Below are positions 32,201 to 43,679 of a stretch of 60,000 nucleotides of DNA, in pieces. Numbering within the stretch: the first letter of the stretch is position 1; each line of letters begins with the position of its first letter. The notes below the pieces were generated by a model. It did not search any database. It worked only from the letters and a program-made list of their open reading frames with translations, and was not told the DNA's origin. The stretch comes from Takakia lepidozioides (lineage: Eukaryota > Streptophyta > Takakiopsida > Takakiales > Takakiaceae): NCBI GenBank assembly GCA_030704615.1, contig CM060731.1, positions 21,764,001-21,824,000 on the forward strand. Reading direction: 5' to 3'. Both the position numbers and the translations under genes were made by a program.

Positions 32201-33140
32201 ATAACTACCAAAAACACTATCTTATATTTCCAAGAAATCATCAAAATTCATTACACTGTGATTAGGCCCCTTGAATGTTACATCGTAATATATAGTATAT
32301 ATGATATTCAAGCATGATATCAATATAGTATGTACAACTTAGAGATTATAAATATTTAACTATAATCAGAATTATATATATATTAAAATATAGTATAAAT
32401 AAGTACATAAAAAACAAATATTTATATTACATTAAGTAAATAAATTTAATAATAAATAGATGTATTTTAAAATCTAGCTATAACCTAACGACGTCACTAC
32501 ATAAATCAACTATCATTCTATCCATCAACCAGTCAATTATCATTCCATCCATTATCATAAATCAATCATTATCAGTTACAATCATGTAATATTTTTACTT
32601 ACTACATAATTATTTATTCATATCACTTTATATCTTATCATTACATTTTCATATTTCAAATTTAAAATATGAAACATTTATATTATTTCTATAAATAAAC
32701 ATACTAAAATATTTATTTAAGAGAACTAAAATTATAATATATATATATATATAAACATAATGATGTGTATTATATATTATAAGAATAAATATATTATCAA
32801 TTTATGTCATGCTTTCAATGTCAGATTCATCATTCCAATTTAAATCTAATCAATCAAGTTATCTATCATATTACATCTCAAAAACTTCAAATATTTCAAA
32901 TTTACTATTTATATTAACGAATTTATTATTTTTGTTTAAAAATGGATTTATAAAATATATAAAATATTAAATACTTAAAAATATAAATCAATATATAATA
33001 TAATGTATAATGTATAATACTATATTCTATCATGTTCTCAACCTCAGATTTCATCATTTCAATAAATTCAAAATCCGTTCAATCAAGTTGTTTATCATAT
33101 CACATTCCAAAACTCCAATTTATTTAACCTTTATGGTTAA
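32201..33140. other. very AT-rich DNA, no gene
   Basis: Long stretches of A and T with an (AT)n run near 32737-32752. No coding or RNA features seen. Confidence 0.6.
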
Positions 33141-33143
33141 TCT

Positions 33144-33330
33144 TAAAGGCCTTTCGGCCATAATTTTGTATGCTATAATGGATAGCTATAAGGGTTCGAA
33201 TCCCTATAACAAAAATGAAGTTATTGTGAATACCAAAGCTGCGACAAGGAATGTCGCAAGGATGTCTTGGCGCAGGGTCAATGGCCACAAGGCTACGGCA
33301 AACCATGTCTTATGAGTACATTCTTTGCAC
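33144..33330 (+). repeat. tRNA-like relic and short dispersed repeat
   Basis: A D-arm-like GCTATAATGGATAGC (33172-33186) is followed at once by a T-arm with a perfect B-box form, AGGGTTCGAATCCCT (33191-33205). The anticodon arm is missing. Further on, 33277-33330 is nearly identical to 51775-51832. This could be a tRNA-derived SINE or an organellar tRNA relic. Confidence 0.4.
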
Positions 33331-34158
33331 AGCATACCTGCCAGATTGAAGAAAAAAATTGATCTCAAGAAACCATTTAAAAAGTTGTTCTGACTCCTGT
33401 GCGTCAAAATCTTGTAATTGCAGTTAGCTATAGCCGTAAGCACCGGCATTTGAACTCTATACTTCGGAGCCAATGCGATGACCACGTGCTGTGGCAACAC
33501 CCTCCCCCGCTTGACTCATGGAGGACAAAATGTCTTCAAGTTTTTTACCTGACCCCTGTCTGACCCCCACAGATCCATTTCTTGACAATCTCACAAAAAA
33601 AGTAAGCATAATGTCCCCGGATCCAGAAAGATTGAGAAAGGCCTTCCAGGGTTGTAGATTTTGCACCCATATTTTCTGCCAGCCATCTACTTTCTGAGTA
33701 GCCCTGACCAACAAGAGCCGCCATGCAATTGTTCCCAAGCTTCATTTTTCTTCTTGGTCATGGTTGATTGTTGACGGCGTTTGGCACCCTTTGGGTTTTA
33801 ACTCTTTTATTCCCCTTCAATAATTTAATTATTAACAATATATTTATTTGACTACAAAAAATGTGACATTTTGGCTAAAATATATTAGGGTTTAGCCAGA
33901 ACTTGTCAACGTGGCCTTCTGTCTGGCATCCTAAAGATTAAATTCACCATGCAACAAAAAAATCACAACAATTTTCTTCGCGGAAAAATACGGTCAAAGA
34001 CTCGAATGTTGGGAAGCTGAGGATTTATACAAGCATGTAGATAGAAACTTCAATAATCATCAATCAGTGCACCACTGTCTTCAGTACTATGTTGAGTCTT
34101 GTAGAGGTGTGCAATAAAACAATGAAATGTGAAGGTTGGAAGCTGAGAAGCCTCAATG
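33331..34158. other. no gene recognised
   Basis: A second tRNA-like B-box (GAGTTCAAATGCC on the minus strand, near 33455) lies here. A minus-strand frame at 33457-33738 overlaps it and resembles nothing I know. Confidence 0.4.
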
Positions 34159-34166
34159 AAAAAAAA
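34159..34166 (-). terminator. Pol III terminator of tRNA-Met
   Basis: A run of eight A on the plus strand (eight T in the tRNA strand) one base beyond the tRNA 3' end. Confidence 0.8.
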
Positions 34167-34167
34167 G

Positions 34168-34251
34168 TGGGGTGAGAGAGGCTCGAACTCTCGACCTCAG
34201 GATTACTCGCAGCTATGAGACCTACGCGCTAGCCAACTGCGCCACCACCCC
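34168..34251 (-). tRNA. elongator tRNA-Met(CAT) with intron
   Basis: On the minus strand the gene starts GGGGTGGTGGCGCAGTTGG and ends CTCTCTCACCCCA. It folds into a standard cloverleaf: 7-bp acceptor stem (GGGGTGG with TCACCCC, including a G-T pair), D-arm GCGC/GCGC, anticodon loop CTCATAA with CAT, and T-arm GAGAG/CTCTC around TTCGAGC. A 10-nt intron (GCTGCGAGTA) follows position 37, the standard place. Plant elongator tRNA-Met genes carry such introns, which the tRNA splicing endonuclease removes. The mature tRNA would be 74 nt before CCA addition. Both internal promoter boxes are intact. Confidence 0.96.
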
Positions 34252-34492
34252 CGCTATGACATTTGGTTAGTATTAAAATTATTTGACCTATGGAAGATAC
34301 AACCTAATTGCAGATATCCTGGGTCCATTGCACCTCAGTCCTCCATTTCTTGTCCTGACGTAAAACACTGGCAAATTGTTTTCTTTGTAATTCAAGGGGC
34401 CGCAAGGTTCCCGATCTAAGGTACTTTTGGAAGGGTCCCCCATTTGCGGGGCAAGGAGCGGGAAAGAAAAATTTCCCAGTTTTTCACGTTGG

Positions 34493-34616
34493 GGGAGGGT
34501 CGTTCCCACGGCCCTTCCTGAATTTTCGCGCACCCGGAACTCGGGCTCCGCCCTCGTTGCCGGTGCTCTCAAATTCAGGATCAAATTCAGGAAGGGCCTT
34601 GGGAACGACCCTTCCC
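34493..34616. repeat. inverted repeat, arms about 32 bp
   Basis: GGGTCGTTCCCACGGCCCTT at 34497-34516 and its continuation CCTGAATTT pair with AAATTCAGGAAGGGCC (34583-34598) and the following TTGGGAACGACCCTTCCC, with one or two mismatches and a loop of about 57 bases. The loop contains a partial direct repeat, AAATTCAGGA. It may be a small foldback element or MITE. Confidence 0.7.
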
Positions 34617-34817
34617 TAATACTTATTTCTCTCACCCCAGGGAGATGCATGTTTTTGTATTCGATTGAATTATGAATCCGCTTTCTTTAGTACCAAGACG
34701 AGATTGTAGAACTACATATATTATACATCCCGATATTCTTGTAGAGATCATCCGAGATGTAGGGAAGATAGAATGTTTAAACGCACTCGTTCTTCCATTG
34801 CTGTTCGAGGAAGTTTT

Positions 34818-37800
34818 CTAATATATACACACTTCCAGGATCTCCGAGACTTCCATCACATAATAGATTGTCAAGCAATTTGACGCTAGTCTGCAGCTTG
34901 GCAGGCTAGTGGTACTATCTCCAGCCCTCTCACAAACTCTCATGCAAAGAATGCCAAGCTCATTGCCCCTCCAGAAGGTTTTCATCTGCATGAGAAACAG
35001 GTCAATGGCATAAGTACATTCCATGCCATTTCACCGAGTCAACGATAGAGTAAGATTGTCCGATCGCTGCATAATAGACGAGATCTGCACAATCCCATAA
35101 ATGAGAAATTCAAAAACTTGATCCCTCAAGTTTTGCAATGAGTTTCTTCACTTTGATACATGATGTGAGTAGATTTGTCCTAATCATGTGAAGACTTAGC
35201 TTACCACTTTCTTGTTTCCAATTTCCGCCTTCTTGGACAATGGAGGGCGCCTCAACCTTGAAGGTTCCCCAGACAGCACCACCAAGTTTAGCAGTTTGAT
35301 GAACACCCCAGGATTGAAATAGCTCACCACAGGATTCCGAACAAGGACTCTTGACATCCCTCAGTTTGGAGGCATTTGAATAACCTCCAGAAACATCTGT
35401 ATCTTGACCTGCACCAGTGCCAGTATGTTCTTCAGTAAACTCATAATGATAAGGATAGTGTAGTAGACAAACAAGCTTGGTGATATTATGGGCTCTGCCA
35501 TAAGGTAGAAACCAGTCACATGTGACCTTCTGCATACTGCGGCATGATAGATTGAATAATCTGAGATTGAAGGAACAAGCCTCTACCATGACAAACTCTT
35601 TCAAATCTGGACAGGGAGGTATGATTACCCTGCACATTCCACTTAGGATGCACCTGGGACCAACAAAGACTGGCAATGTAGCCCCTCCAAAGCTTAGCCG
35701 CCAGTCTACTCAAAATGGCCTAGATACTTCTTATCAATCACTCGATTTGAAAAGCTCTGATGAAGCTCATCCACTAACTGGGATAACATGCAGGCTACAT
35801 GAATTAAGTAAAAACATGTTGAAACAGTGACAATCAAGTGACAGAATACATTTTTTCAGCACCATATATGTTGAGGCTGATGAAAATATTTCAATATGAG
35901 AACTATGAAGCCTCTCTTGAGGCTAGAAACTGCCAGATTAGGCAGAAGCAAACCTCCTGATTGCCATGGGGATGTTAGAGAACGGATCAAAAGCATAGTC
36001 AACCACTTTGCAATACGCAATGTCTGGTGGTGGTAATAGCTGTGGCTCAATCGTGTTAGACAAGCCCTGAGCACCAACCTGTAAAAAGACACTTCACCGC
36101 TGCACTTTTCCTGTTCTCCTCCACGTGGAAATGGGAAGGGAGGTCGATGAATCGGAAATGGCACCCCAGTTTAGGTTCACATCTGGCCATCCCTCTGGCA
36201 AAATCCCAATCGACATCTGCCACATAGAATTCCCTCAACTCAGCCAAGCAGAGAGGTGCCGGCACAGCTCTGCCTCCCATATCCAATACCATCATGCCTG
36301 CCCTCCACGAGTATAGGTTGGATGAACTGTTCCTGTGAAAATCCAAGGGGAATCCATTCTGGACATATTTTGCACAATTTGAACAAGTCAGATTCTACAA
36401 TTCAACGCTGCATATGTTTCTTTGCAAATAGGGGTGTCATGTGCTGCAGTCTAGCAGGATGTCAGATCAGTCAAGCAAACATACTTGAACCATGAAAGCT
36501 CTTACTGCACAAGATGTCAGTAGGAAAGAATGGACAAACACTGCCACCCTGAAGCAACTGTGGTAGAACTTAGGCATAGAGAAAGCAGATTGGAACATCA
36601 GATACACTGTAGGTGTTGGGAAGCTTCACCTTTATCCACTGAACCATGTCCTTGAATGCAGAGATAGAGAGAAACAGAATCTCAGCCTCCGACACATGGC
36701 CACAATGTTGTGGCATGAGAGATGAAGTAGATTTGTAAGCCATGCTAGGGTCTTGACAAAATGCATGTAGCTTAGTACGGAGGTCTGGAACTTCAGAAAT
36801 TTTCAGAGCCAGGCACTCAGGGGGAGTGCTGGCATTGGGTGAATTGATAGTGCATGAAATGCCCTTGTATTCAAGCCGATCCCCATGAATTAAGACTCTG
36901 TCTTTCATAAAATGCAGTAGAGTGGGATACATGGCCCGGGATTTCTTGGTGGGTTTTCCTTTCATTTCCCTTTCAAGAGCTACTTTGGTGATTCGGAACA
37001 AGCCCTCCAGCTGTTTGGCTCTCTCGCTCATCTTTTGCCTCAACACAGTGTGAATGAGACTTGCAAAATATCGTCGCGACCACCTGTTTCACAGAGTTCA
37101 CAATAAAGAAGTCCAATCTTCAGCAATCTTCTGTTAGCAGAAACTGGGAGGCTCTAATACAGAGGAATAGCTGAGGCTACAACCACATGCCTGCAATTCA
37201 GAAGTTTCAAGCTGTCACACTGAAACTTGCTGTCAAGACAATGTTTACCTTATTACAACACCACAGAATAGGGATTCACAAACTACAGCAAGGCTCAGTA
37301 AGGTTCCTTTCTTCCAGTAACTGTTCAACTGTACCTCTTTGGCATGTCAATAACACTCTGCAACTTCCTGAGGAAAGAGCACGGCACCCTGGAGTAGTTG
37401 CTCAATCCCATGCCCTCCTCAGAGCCCCACTTGTCACTTGGACTGGACACCCTGTGGCTGGAGGGGTGAGAGAACAACTCCACCCTGGGCTTCTTCTGTG
37501 GAGCTATGAAAGCTTCTTCTGGGAATGTCGCCATGCGCTTTAGCTGCAAACAACATGATTGAACAGAATTTATCAGTCCGAGTGCTTACCTGGGGATTAA
37601 CAAGCCAGCTCTTTGCAACCTCACAGAAAAACAAGACATAGACATCACTCTCTTGTGTTTCCTGTCAAATTTGACACCATGAATTTTCATGAATGTGAAG
37701 ACCTGCAATTTCAAACTCAACCTCCTCGCAAAGATCCATGGAAGGAGATGACTTTCAGTTGGGCAAAGCGATATGTAAGGTTCACAGGAATGGCAGTATC

Positions 37801-38377
37801 TTTGGGACCTGAGCATTCAAATGTGATGAAGTCCAATAACTCTCTAAGGTTTTATCTGCGAACTTTAGATCCAGAGAAAAACATGAACAACACAAGACAT
37901 TGGAGCTGTGTATGCATTCAACCTGGAGGTAATTGTGAATAAATAAAGGAGAACGAAGCTATCGTTTGCAGATGAGTGGCTTACAGGAAAAGCAAGTTCA
38001 GCTTGAGCAGGGAAAAAAAAACGTTCTTTGTCGTTGGCTGGTGAGGACGACCGATCACCTTTGGGCCAGTCCGATGAAGGAAGCACCCAGCCACCACCAT
38101 CCACCGTATCACGAAGATTAATATACGTGACATTACTTCTGTTTCCGTCCTCATAGTTGGGATCCAAGCCGGAAGCAATCGCGTCTGGCATATCCATATC
38201 CAGGATGGCGGAAACAATGTCCCCGCTTATGCCTGATGTATACAGAAGTTCGTGACCACTTCGTAATGAGTGTTCCAAAGCTGATGTTGAGTGGCTCAGT
38301 GGATGATCGTCACCACTTACCATGTACCGTGCTGTCGTTTGCATCCATCCCCCAGCACGTCTCCTGCATTGAGCCAT
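34818..38377 (-). CDS. spliced gene of unknown function
   Basis: A run of minus-strand exons with good splice sites and no transposon similarity. Exon near 38377-37987 begins MAQCRRRAGGWMQ and ends at CCT|GTAAGCC. Next come VYVLFFCEVAKSWLVNPQ, ending at CAG|GTAAGC (about 37590), and an exon opening after TTTGCAG at LKRMATFPEEAF (about 37545). Then AKQLEGLFRITKVALERE (37020-36606), SWRAGMMVLDMGGRAVPAPL (36332-36098) and a large exon at 35640-35110 with IIPPCPDLKEFVMVEACSF and a PYGRAHNITKLVCLL segment. The last exon, after CTCATGCAG (34990), is MKTFWRGNELGILCMRVCERAGD, stop at 34818. I cannot name the family. No signal peptide or membrane segment is obvious. The first exon may extend upstream, and some joints are uncertain. 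Confidence 0.55.
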
Positions 38378-38399
38378 CGATATATCAGAAGATGAGACA

Positions 38400-39735
38400 T
38401 GATTGACTAAACGACATTGGAAACAGATGTCTATAAACTTTGCAATATGTTGATTCTCTGGCGCTACCTCAAAAATCTCTAGGCTGTTTACAAAATGAGA
38501 AGGCTTTGACTGTTCGTTACCATGATAACTTCGGGTATCCCGTCAGTTTGTAAGGCCACTTTCTCTTCCAATTATCAATCACTGCACAGGAGGTGAAGCT
38601 ATAGTGGGAGAATCAACGGCACACACATGACTGAGAAAGAAACAACAGGCACGTCCAACAGGGCTGTAGCTTCTGTGAACTGGGGAAATACTTTGAATAG
38701 AAGAGAGAAAGCGGATAGACGAGGAGCATAACCTCAGGCAACCAAGAAGGAAGAAATAGCTCCCGGAGGAGGTCAACAGGGGAAAAGATAAGCTAGGTGG
38801 ATACTACACTGAAGATCAAAAGACCCGTGACAGGAGATCGGAAGCCAAGCAATTGCTCAAGGAGAAAGACAGAAACAGTAAAGGAACTTGAACAGATCGA
38901 GAGAAAACACAACCAGAGATCACAGGGACTGCTACCGCGAGGAAATTGGACAGAAAGAGAAGTTCAAGCAGAAAGGAAATTGCCACAAACAGAAAACTGA
39001 GCAGTGCGATAGAATACAGAAGCACATGAAAACTTGATGTAGGACAGCTCGCGCAACTGAGAATTTCAGAGATCTACAACATAGAACGAGAAAGCCAGAA
39101 TCTACGTAGCTAGACACAAACTGAAATACGTTATTCATCAAGATTTCAAATTCAAAATGTAAGACGAAGCAGGCACCTACTGACTCATTTGTCTTCCACA
39201 GAATGAAAGACACAATTTACAAAGATTCATGGCACCGAGTGCTCCGATATCAGTACTGACTCCACAGTACTCCAATGAGGAAAGAAGACTGTAATCTTGA
39301 GTCGCATCCATGCCTCCCGCCAACGTCCGTGCACAGGCCTACTTACTGCTTTCTTGACGATGCCAACACAGCAAAGGCGGCGCTCATTTAGCACTACATT
39401 CTGCCATGTCAGCACTTGTCCCCGTCCCAAAGTAGCACTCAACATTCTTCATGCGAGCTGTACCCCTACATACTTACGCTTTTCCAACTTTTTCTATTGC
39501 GTTTTTGTCGTCCAGAGTCCAACTCCACAGTGCAGCCGAGTGAATTGCATTGTCTCACAGTACAAGGATTTGCAGCAGCTGATTTGCAGAGGAGAGGCAG
39601 GTGAAGTTTAAACTTACTGAGAGGCAAGCATCCGTAGTGTCTGAAAATTTCCGAAAATCTTCAAAAAGAAAACAACGGAAGTCGAGTCACTGGGCCAGTG
39701 ACAAAAATGATAGAAAACATTATCTTCTACTAAAA
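38400..39735. other. no gene recognised
   Basis: Upstream region of the minus-strand gene; it could hold its 5' untranslated exon and promoter. Purine-rich on the plus strand between 38800 and 39000. Only short frames. Confidence 0.4.
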
Positions 39736-39739
39736 ATTC

Positions 39740-40540
39740 TTTAGCCCAGCATCGGATGGGCCCTGGAGTTGAATGCGAGGGAGCCGGTTCAGCCAGCGTG
39801 GATCCCCCGCCACCGCACCCCGCCGCCATCGCCCGCACACCACGCGGCACGCCCTCCTGCGCTTCATGTTCCCGCTGCCAGGACATGAGACGTGCCCTCT
39901 CCCGCATCCCTATCCCTCCTCCCATCCTGCCCCCATGCATGGCATCGCCCTCCATCCCCCATGCATACCTTCATCCTCGCCATGCTACATGGTATCCCCA
40001 ATGCCCTCTTTCAAAAGTCGTGTCAGACTGGTTGCTTAGCTGCTCCTGCTCATTTTCACCACTCTACAATCTCCACACTGCAGACATAAGCTGGTTTAGC
40101 ATCTGTATAGATTTGGACATGTTCGTATGTCCTCGTTGTAGAGAGTGTTGAAAGCTCACCAGCACCCCTTCGTAAAGGAACTTGTCAAAATGTTGATGCT
40201 GCGGATTTTCGGGCACAAAAGTCTACCTTGGAGCACGGAGCGGAGCTGGCATGAGTTCTTTAAAGATCCTTCACGATGGTGGGACAACCGTAATCGCAAG
40301 GTGTGGCTATCTCTTAATGTATGAGGTGAAGAAATTTGGCTGAACGAAATGTGGTGTCATGGAACGCGATGATCGCAAGATATGCAGAGCACGGGTGTGG
40401 GATGGAGGCTTTGGAGACCTACGAGCAAATGATGCGCGGAGGGGTGAAGCCCAACCATATCACGTTTGTTTGCGTTTGCGTGTGCGAGCCCGGAAGCCTT
40501 GGAAAAGGGCAAAGAGGTCCATGGTGATATCGTAAAAGCT
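39740..40540 (+). repeat. inverted duplication, left arm
   Basis: About 0.8 kb highly similar to 46110-46950 in reverse complement. Both arms include the GC-rich ATGCATGGCATCGCCCTCCA region, TGTCAGACTGGTTGCTTAGC, and the first PPR motif (NVVSWNAMIARYAEHG). The left arm has small indels relative to the right. Confidence 0.88.
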
Positions 40541-41279
40541 GGAATAGTAACAGACGTCATTCTAAACACTGCCTTGATGGACATGTATGCCAAATGTGGG
40601 AGCATTGAAGATGCACAGGGGTTGTTCGACAATATGGCTGAACAAATTGTGGTGTCATGGAACACGATGATTGCAGGATAATACACAACAAAGACGCGAG
40701 ATGGAGGCTTTGGAGACCTTTGAGCAGATGATGTGGCAAGGGGTGAAACCCGACGGCATCACGTTTGGTTGTGTTTGCAAAGCATGTGCAAGCTTGACAA
40801 CTCTCGAAAAGGGCAACGACGCAACTGCGTGAGCCTCGCGCGTGAGCGTGATGCCAGCAGGTTGCCATGGTGTCGAATGTTGACGTGACGCCATATCAGC
40901 ATCCGCCACGTCAACCGAAACATACGACGCCTATACCCGAGGGTCCTATGACCATGGGATGAATTTAGGGAACATGAAACCAAAATACCATCAAGAATAC
41001 CATCAAAATACCCGAAATGGGAAATATGCCTAAAACTGTGGCATCGATTCCACAACATTTTGCAATTACAATTGTAAGTTTTACAATAACAATTACAATG
41101 AGGACAAAATAACCTCATAAGGCTCTATTGAGGCTAACCAAGGACGACCCTATTTCCTCCCAAAATAACGAAGAGAAGAGGGATCACGGTATCAAAAAGA
41201 AGCTTGCAGTACATAGCGACACAAAAAAGACCAGATCAATTTTTTTTTAGGAACAATACAGAAAAAAAACAAACAAAAA

Positions 41280-42220
41280 AAACAAAAAAAAACAGAGCAG
41301 AAGTGATTGTCGGCACCGATCATCAGAAGTGATGATCGGTTGTTTTCTTTTCTTCGAAAAAAAAGAAAAAAAAAAGATCAGAGTCGAAGTGATTGTCGGC
41401 ACCGATCATCACTTCTGATTCTGTTTTTTTTTTGGGAAAAAGAGGGAAACAAAAAAAAAAACAAAAAAACAGAAGCGATTGTTGGTATAGATCATCACTT
41501 CTGATGATCGGTGCCGACTTTTGCTCTGCTCTGTTTTTGTTTTGTTTTTTTTTGTCTGCGTATTGTTTCCAACGGAAAAAAAAAAACAGAGCAGAAGTGA
41601 TTGTCGGTGCCGACAATCACTTACGATGATCAGAACCGACAATCACTTCTGCTTTGTTTTGTTTTGTTTTGTTTTGTTTTTTTTCGTTTCTCCATATTGT
41701 TCCAAAAGTGCCGACAATCACTTCTGCTCTGTTTTTCTTTTTCTTTTTCTTTTTTGGAAAAATTACTGAAAAAAAAACAAAAAAAAAACAAAAAAAACAG
41801 AGCAGAAGTGATTGTCGGTGCCGACAATCACTTCTGCTTTGCTCTGTTTTTTTTTTTTTTTTTCTCCGTATTTAAAAAAAAAAAAAAAAAAAAAAACAGA
41901 TTGTCGGTGCCGACAATCACTTCTGCTCTGCTCTAACAAGTTGAGACACGCTTCCTTGTGCCTCAGCTCTGTTCTGGACAGCCGCAATTCATTGTTTCAC
42001 TGATGCAAACACAGAGCAGAGCAGAAGCGATTGTCGGTGCCGATCATCACTTCTACTCTGCTGTGTTTTTGTTTGTTTTTTGTTTTGTTTTTGTTGCGTA
42101 TTGTTAAAATAAATAAATAAATAAACAGAAATGATGATCGGTGCCGATCATCACTTCTGATCTGTTTTGTCATTTGGGTAGAGGTGATGATCGTCGACGA
42201 TCATCACTTTTGTTTGATGT
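41280..42220. repeat. array of poly(A)/poly(T)-flanked hairpins
   Basis: About ten units, each built on AGCAGAAGTGATTGTCGGTG facing its own reverse complement (CCGACAATCACTTCTGCTCT), or the variant with GATCATCACTTCTG. A-rich tracts (AAAACAAAAAAAACA) lie on one side and T-rich tracts (TTTTGTTTTGTTTT) on the other, so the tracts extend the stems. Clear palindromes are centred near 41310, 41400, 41504, 41608, 41640, 41717, 41820, 41907, 42034, 42144 and 42199. Some units have only one half. Unit length is about 90-110 bp. It interrupts a PPR pseudogene. Confidence 0.85.
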
Positions 42221-42314
42221 TTGATACTTGATTTCAAAACATGCAAGGGTTTAGTATATAGACCATATCTAAATCAGTCTATTCCATCTGGGCGATTTTT
42301 ACATGAGAAAGCCA

Positions 42315-42370
42315 AGATGCCGCGACTTATGTATTGCTATCAGCAGCAGCATCGGCACAATTGATATAAT
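42315..42370 (+). pseudogene. PPR E-motif scrap
   Basis: Reads QDAATYVLLSAAA, a relic of the E-motif phrase seen again near 43340-43390 ([18 protein letters not shown]). It lies upstream of motifs it should follow, so this locus has been rearranged. Confidence 0.5.
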
Positions 42371-43679
42371 CAGGCACTACTAATGAAGGCACATTCTTCA
42401 AAACATTTCACCCTGTTTTTCCCTCTTATCGAAATTGGCCTTAAGTTTTCATGTTGATTTCTGCAAGTTACTGGTTGAGTGAACCTTTGATAGTTTCCAA
42501 TGCGTGTGCAAGCCTGGCAGCTCTGGAGAAGAGCAAAGAGCTCCATGGCGACATTGTCAGAACTGCAATTGTACCACATGTCATTATGAACAATACCCTC
42601 ATGGACATGTATAAGCCTGACAGCCCTGGAGAAGGGCAAAGAGGTGCATGGTTCCATCGCCAAAGCTGGAATTGTACCAGATGTGATTCTGAGCAATACC
42701 CTCGTGGACATGTATGCCAAATGTGCCAATGTGACAATAGGAAAGTATCCAGAAACAGGTAACAGAGATGAGGAGAAGCTGTGGAGTAAATACTTTTCTG
42801 ACCCCAGTGCTTGTGGTGTGCTTGTGCAAGCCTGGCAGGCCTGGAAAATGGCAAAGAGGTCCATGGTGACATCATCAAAGCCGGAATTGTACCAGATGTC
42901 ATTCTGGACACTGCCCTGGTGGACATGTATGCCAAATGTCAGCATTGAGGATGCAAAGGGAGTATCTGACAATACGGCTGAACGAGGTCTGCTGTCGTGG
43001 AGGGCGATGATCGTAGGATATGCCCAGCATGGTTGTCATAGGGAGGTCCTGCAACTATTCTCTATGTTTCTCTCTACATACAGCCATGCTGGGCTACTGG
43101 ATGAAGGAAGATGCTACTACGATTCCCTGAGTCCAGATCACAGTGTGACTCCGATGGTAAAGCACTTTGGCTACATGGTGGACCTTCTTGGACGTGCGGG
43201 CAATTGGATGAAGCAGAGGACCTCAATACTAAAATGCCAATGGAACCAGATGTTGTGGTGTGGTTGGCCTTGCTTGGTGTCTGCAGAAGCCATGGCAATG
43301 TGGATATGGCTGAACCTGCGGCAACATCTATTCTAAGTGGATGACCAAGATGATGTGACTTATGTGTTGCTATCAAATATCTATGCTGCAGCTGGCAGGT
43401 GGAGGCAGGGTATGCGCCTTACACACTTTGTATTACGTGGAGCAAAATGAATTTTCTCTTTGTCACCACAATGAGAAGCTGGCCATTGGTTTTGGGCTCA
43501 TCAGCACGACCCCTAGGACGCCTCTCCGTCTCATCAACAATCTTTGGGTGTGTGGTGACTGCCACACCTCCACCAAATTCATCTCAAAGATTTTTGGCCG
43601 AGCAATTGTTGTATGGGAAGCTAACCGCTTTCATCACTTTGAAGATGGGGTTTGTTCTTGTGGGGATTACCGGTGAAAA

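Larger units (their letters stand above)
40330..43676 (+). pseudogene. PPR-DYW pseudogene, interrupted by a hairpin array
   Basis: PLS-type PPR text starts with RNVVSWNAMIARYAEHG and continues with GKEVHGDIVKAGIVTDVIL, TALMDMYAKCGSIEDA, SWNTMIAG and MEALETFEQMMWQGVKPD. It breaks near 40828 and resumes at about 42490 (ACASLAALEKSKELHGDIV). An E-motif-like end (MVDLLGRAGN, DMAEPAATSILSG) leads to a DYW-like domain at 43450-43676: [13 protein letters not shown] with the HxE zinc motif, [14 protein letters not shown] with Cxx[14 protein letters not shown], and terminal DYR rather than DYW. Frameshifts, missing linker sequence before the DYW part and the 1.65-kb interruption show it is not functional. 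Intact relatives edit organellar RNA by C deamination. Confidence 0.82.

Noticed and set aside
41307-41987. Several Lys-rich and Phe-rich frames
   Set aside because: Products of A- and T-tracts in the hairpin array, present on both strands; not genes.
41280-42220. CRISPR-like array
   Set aside because: Repeats are palindromic with homopolymer spacers in a plant nuclear context; no unique spacers and no cas genes.
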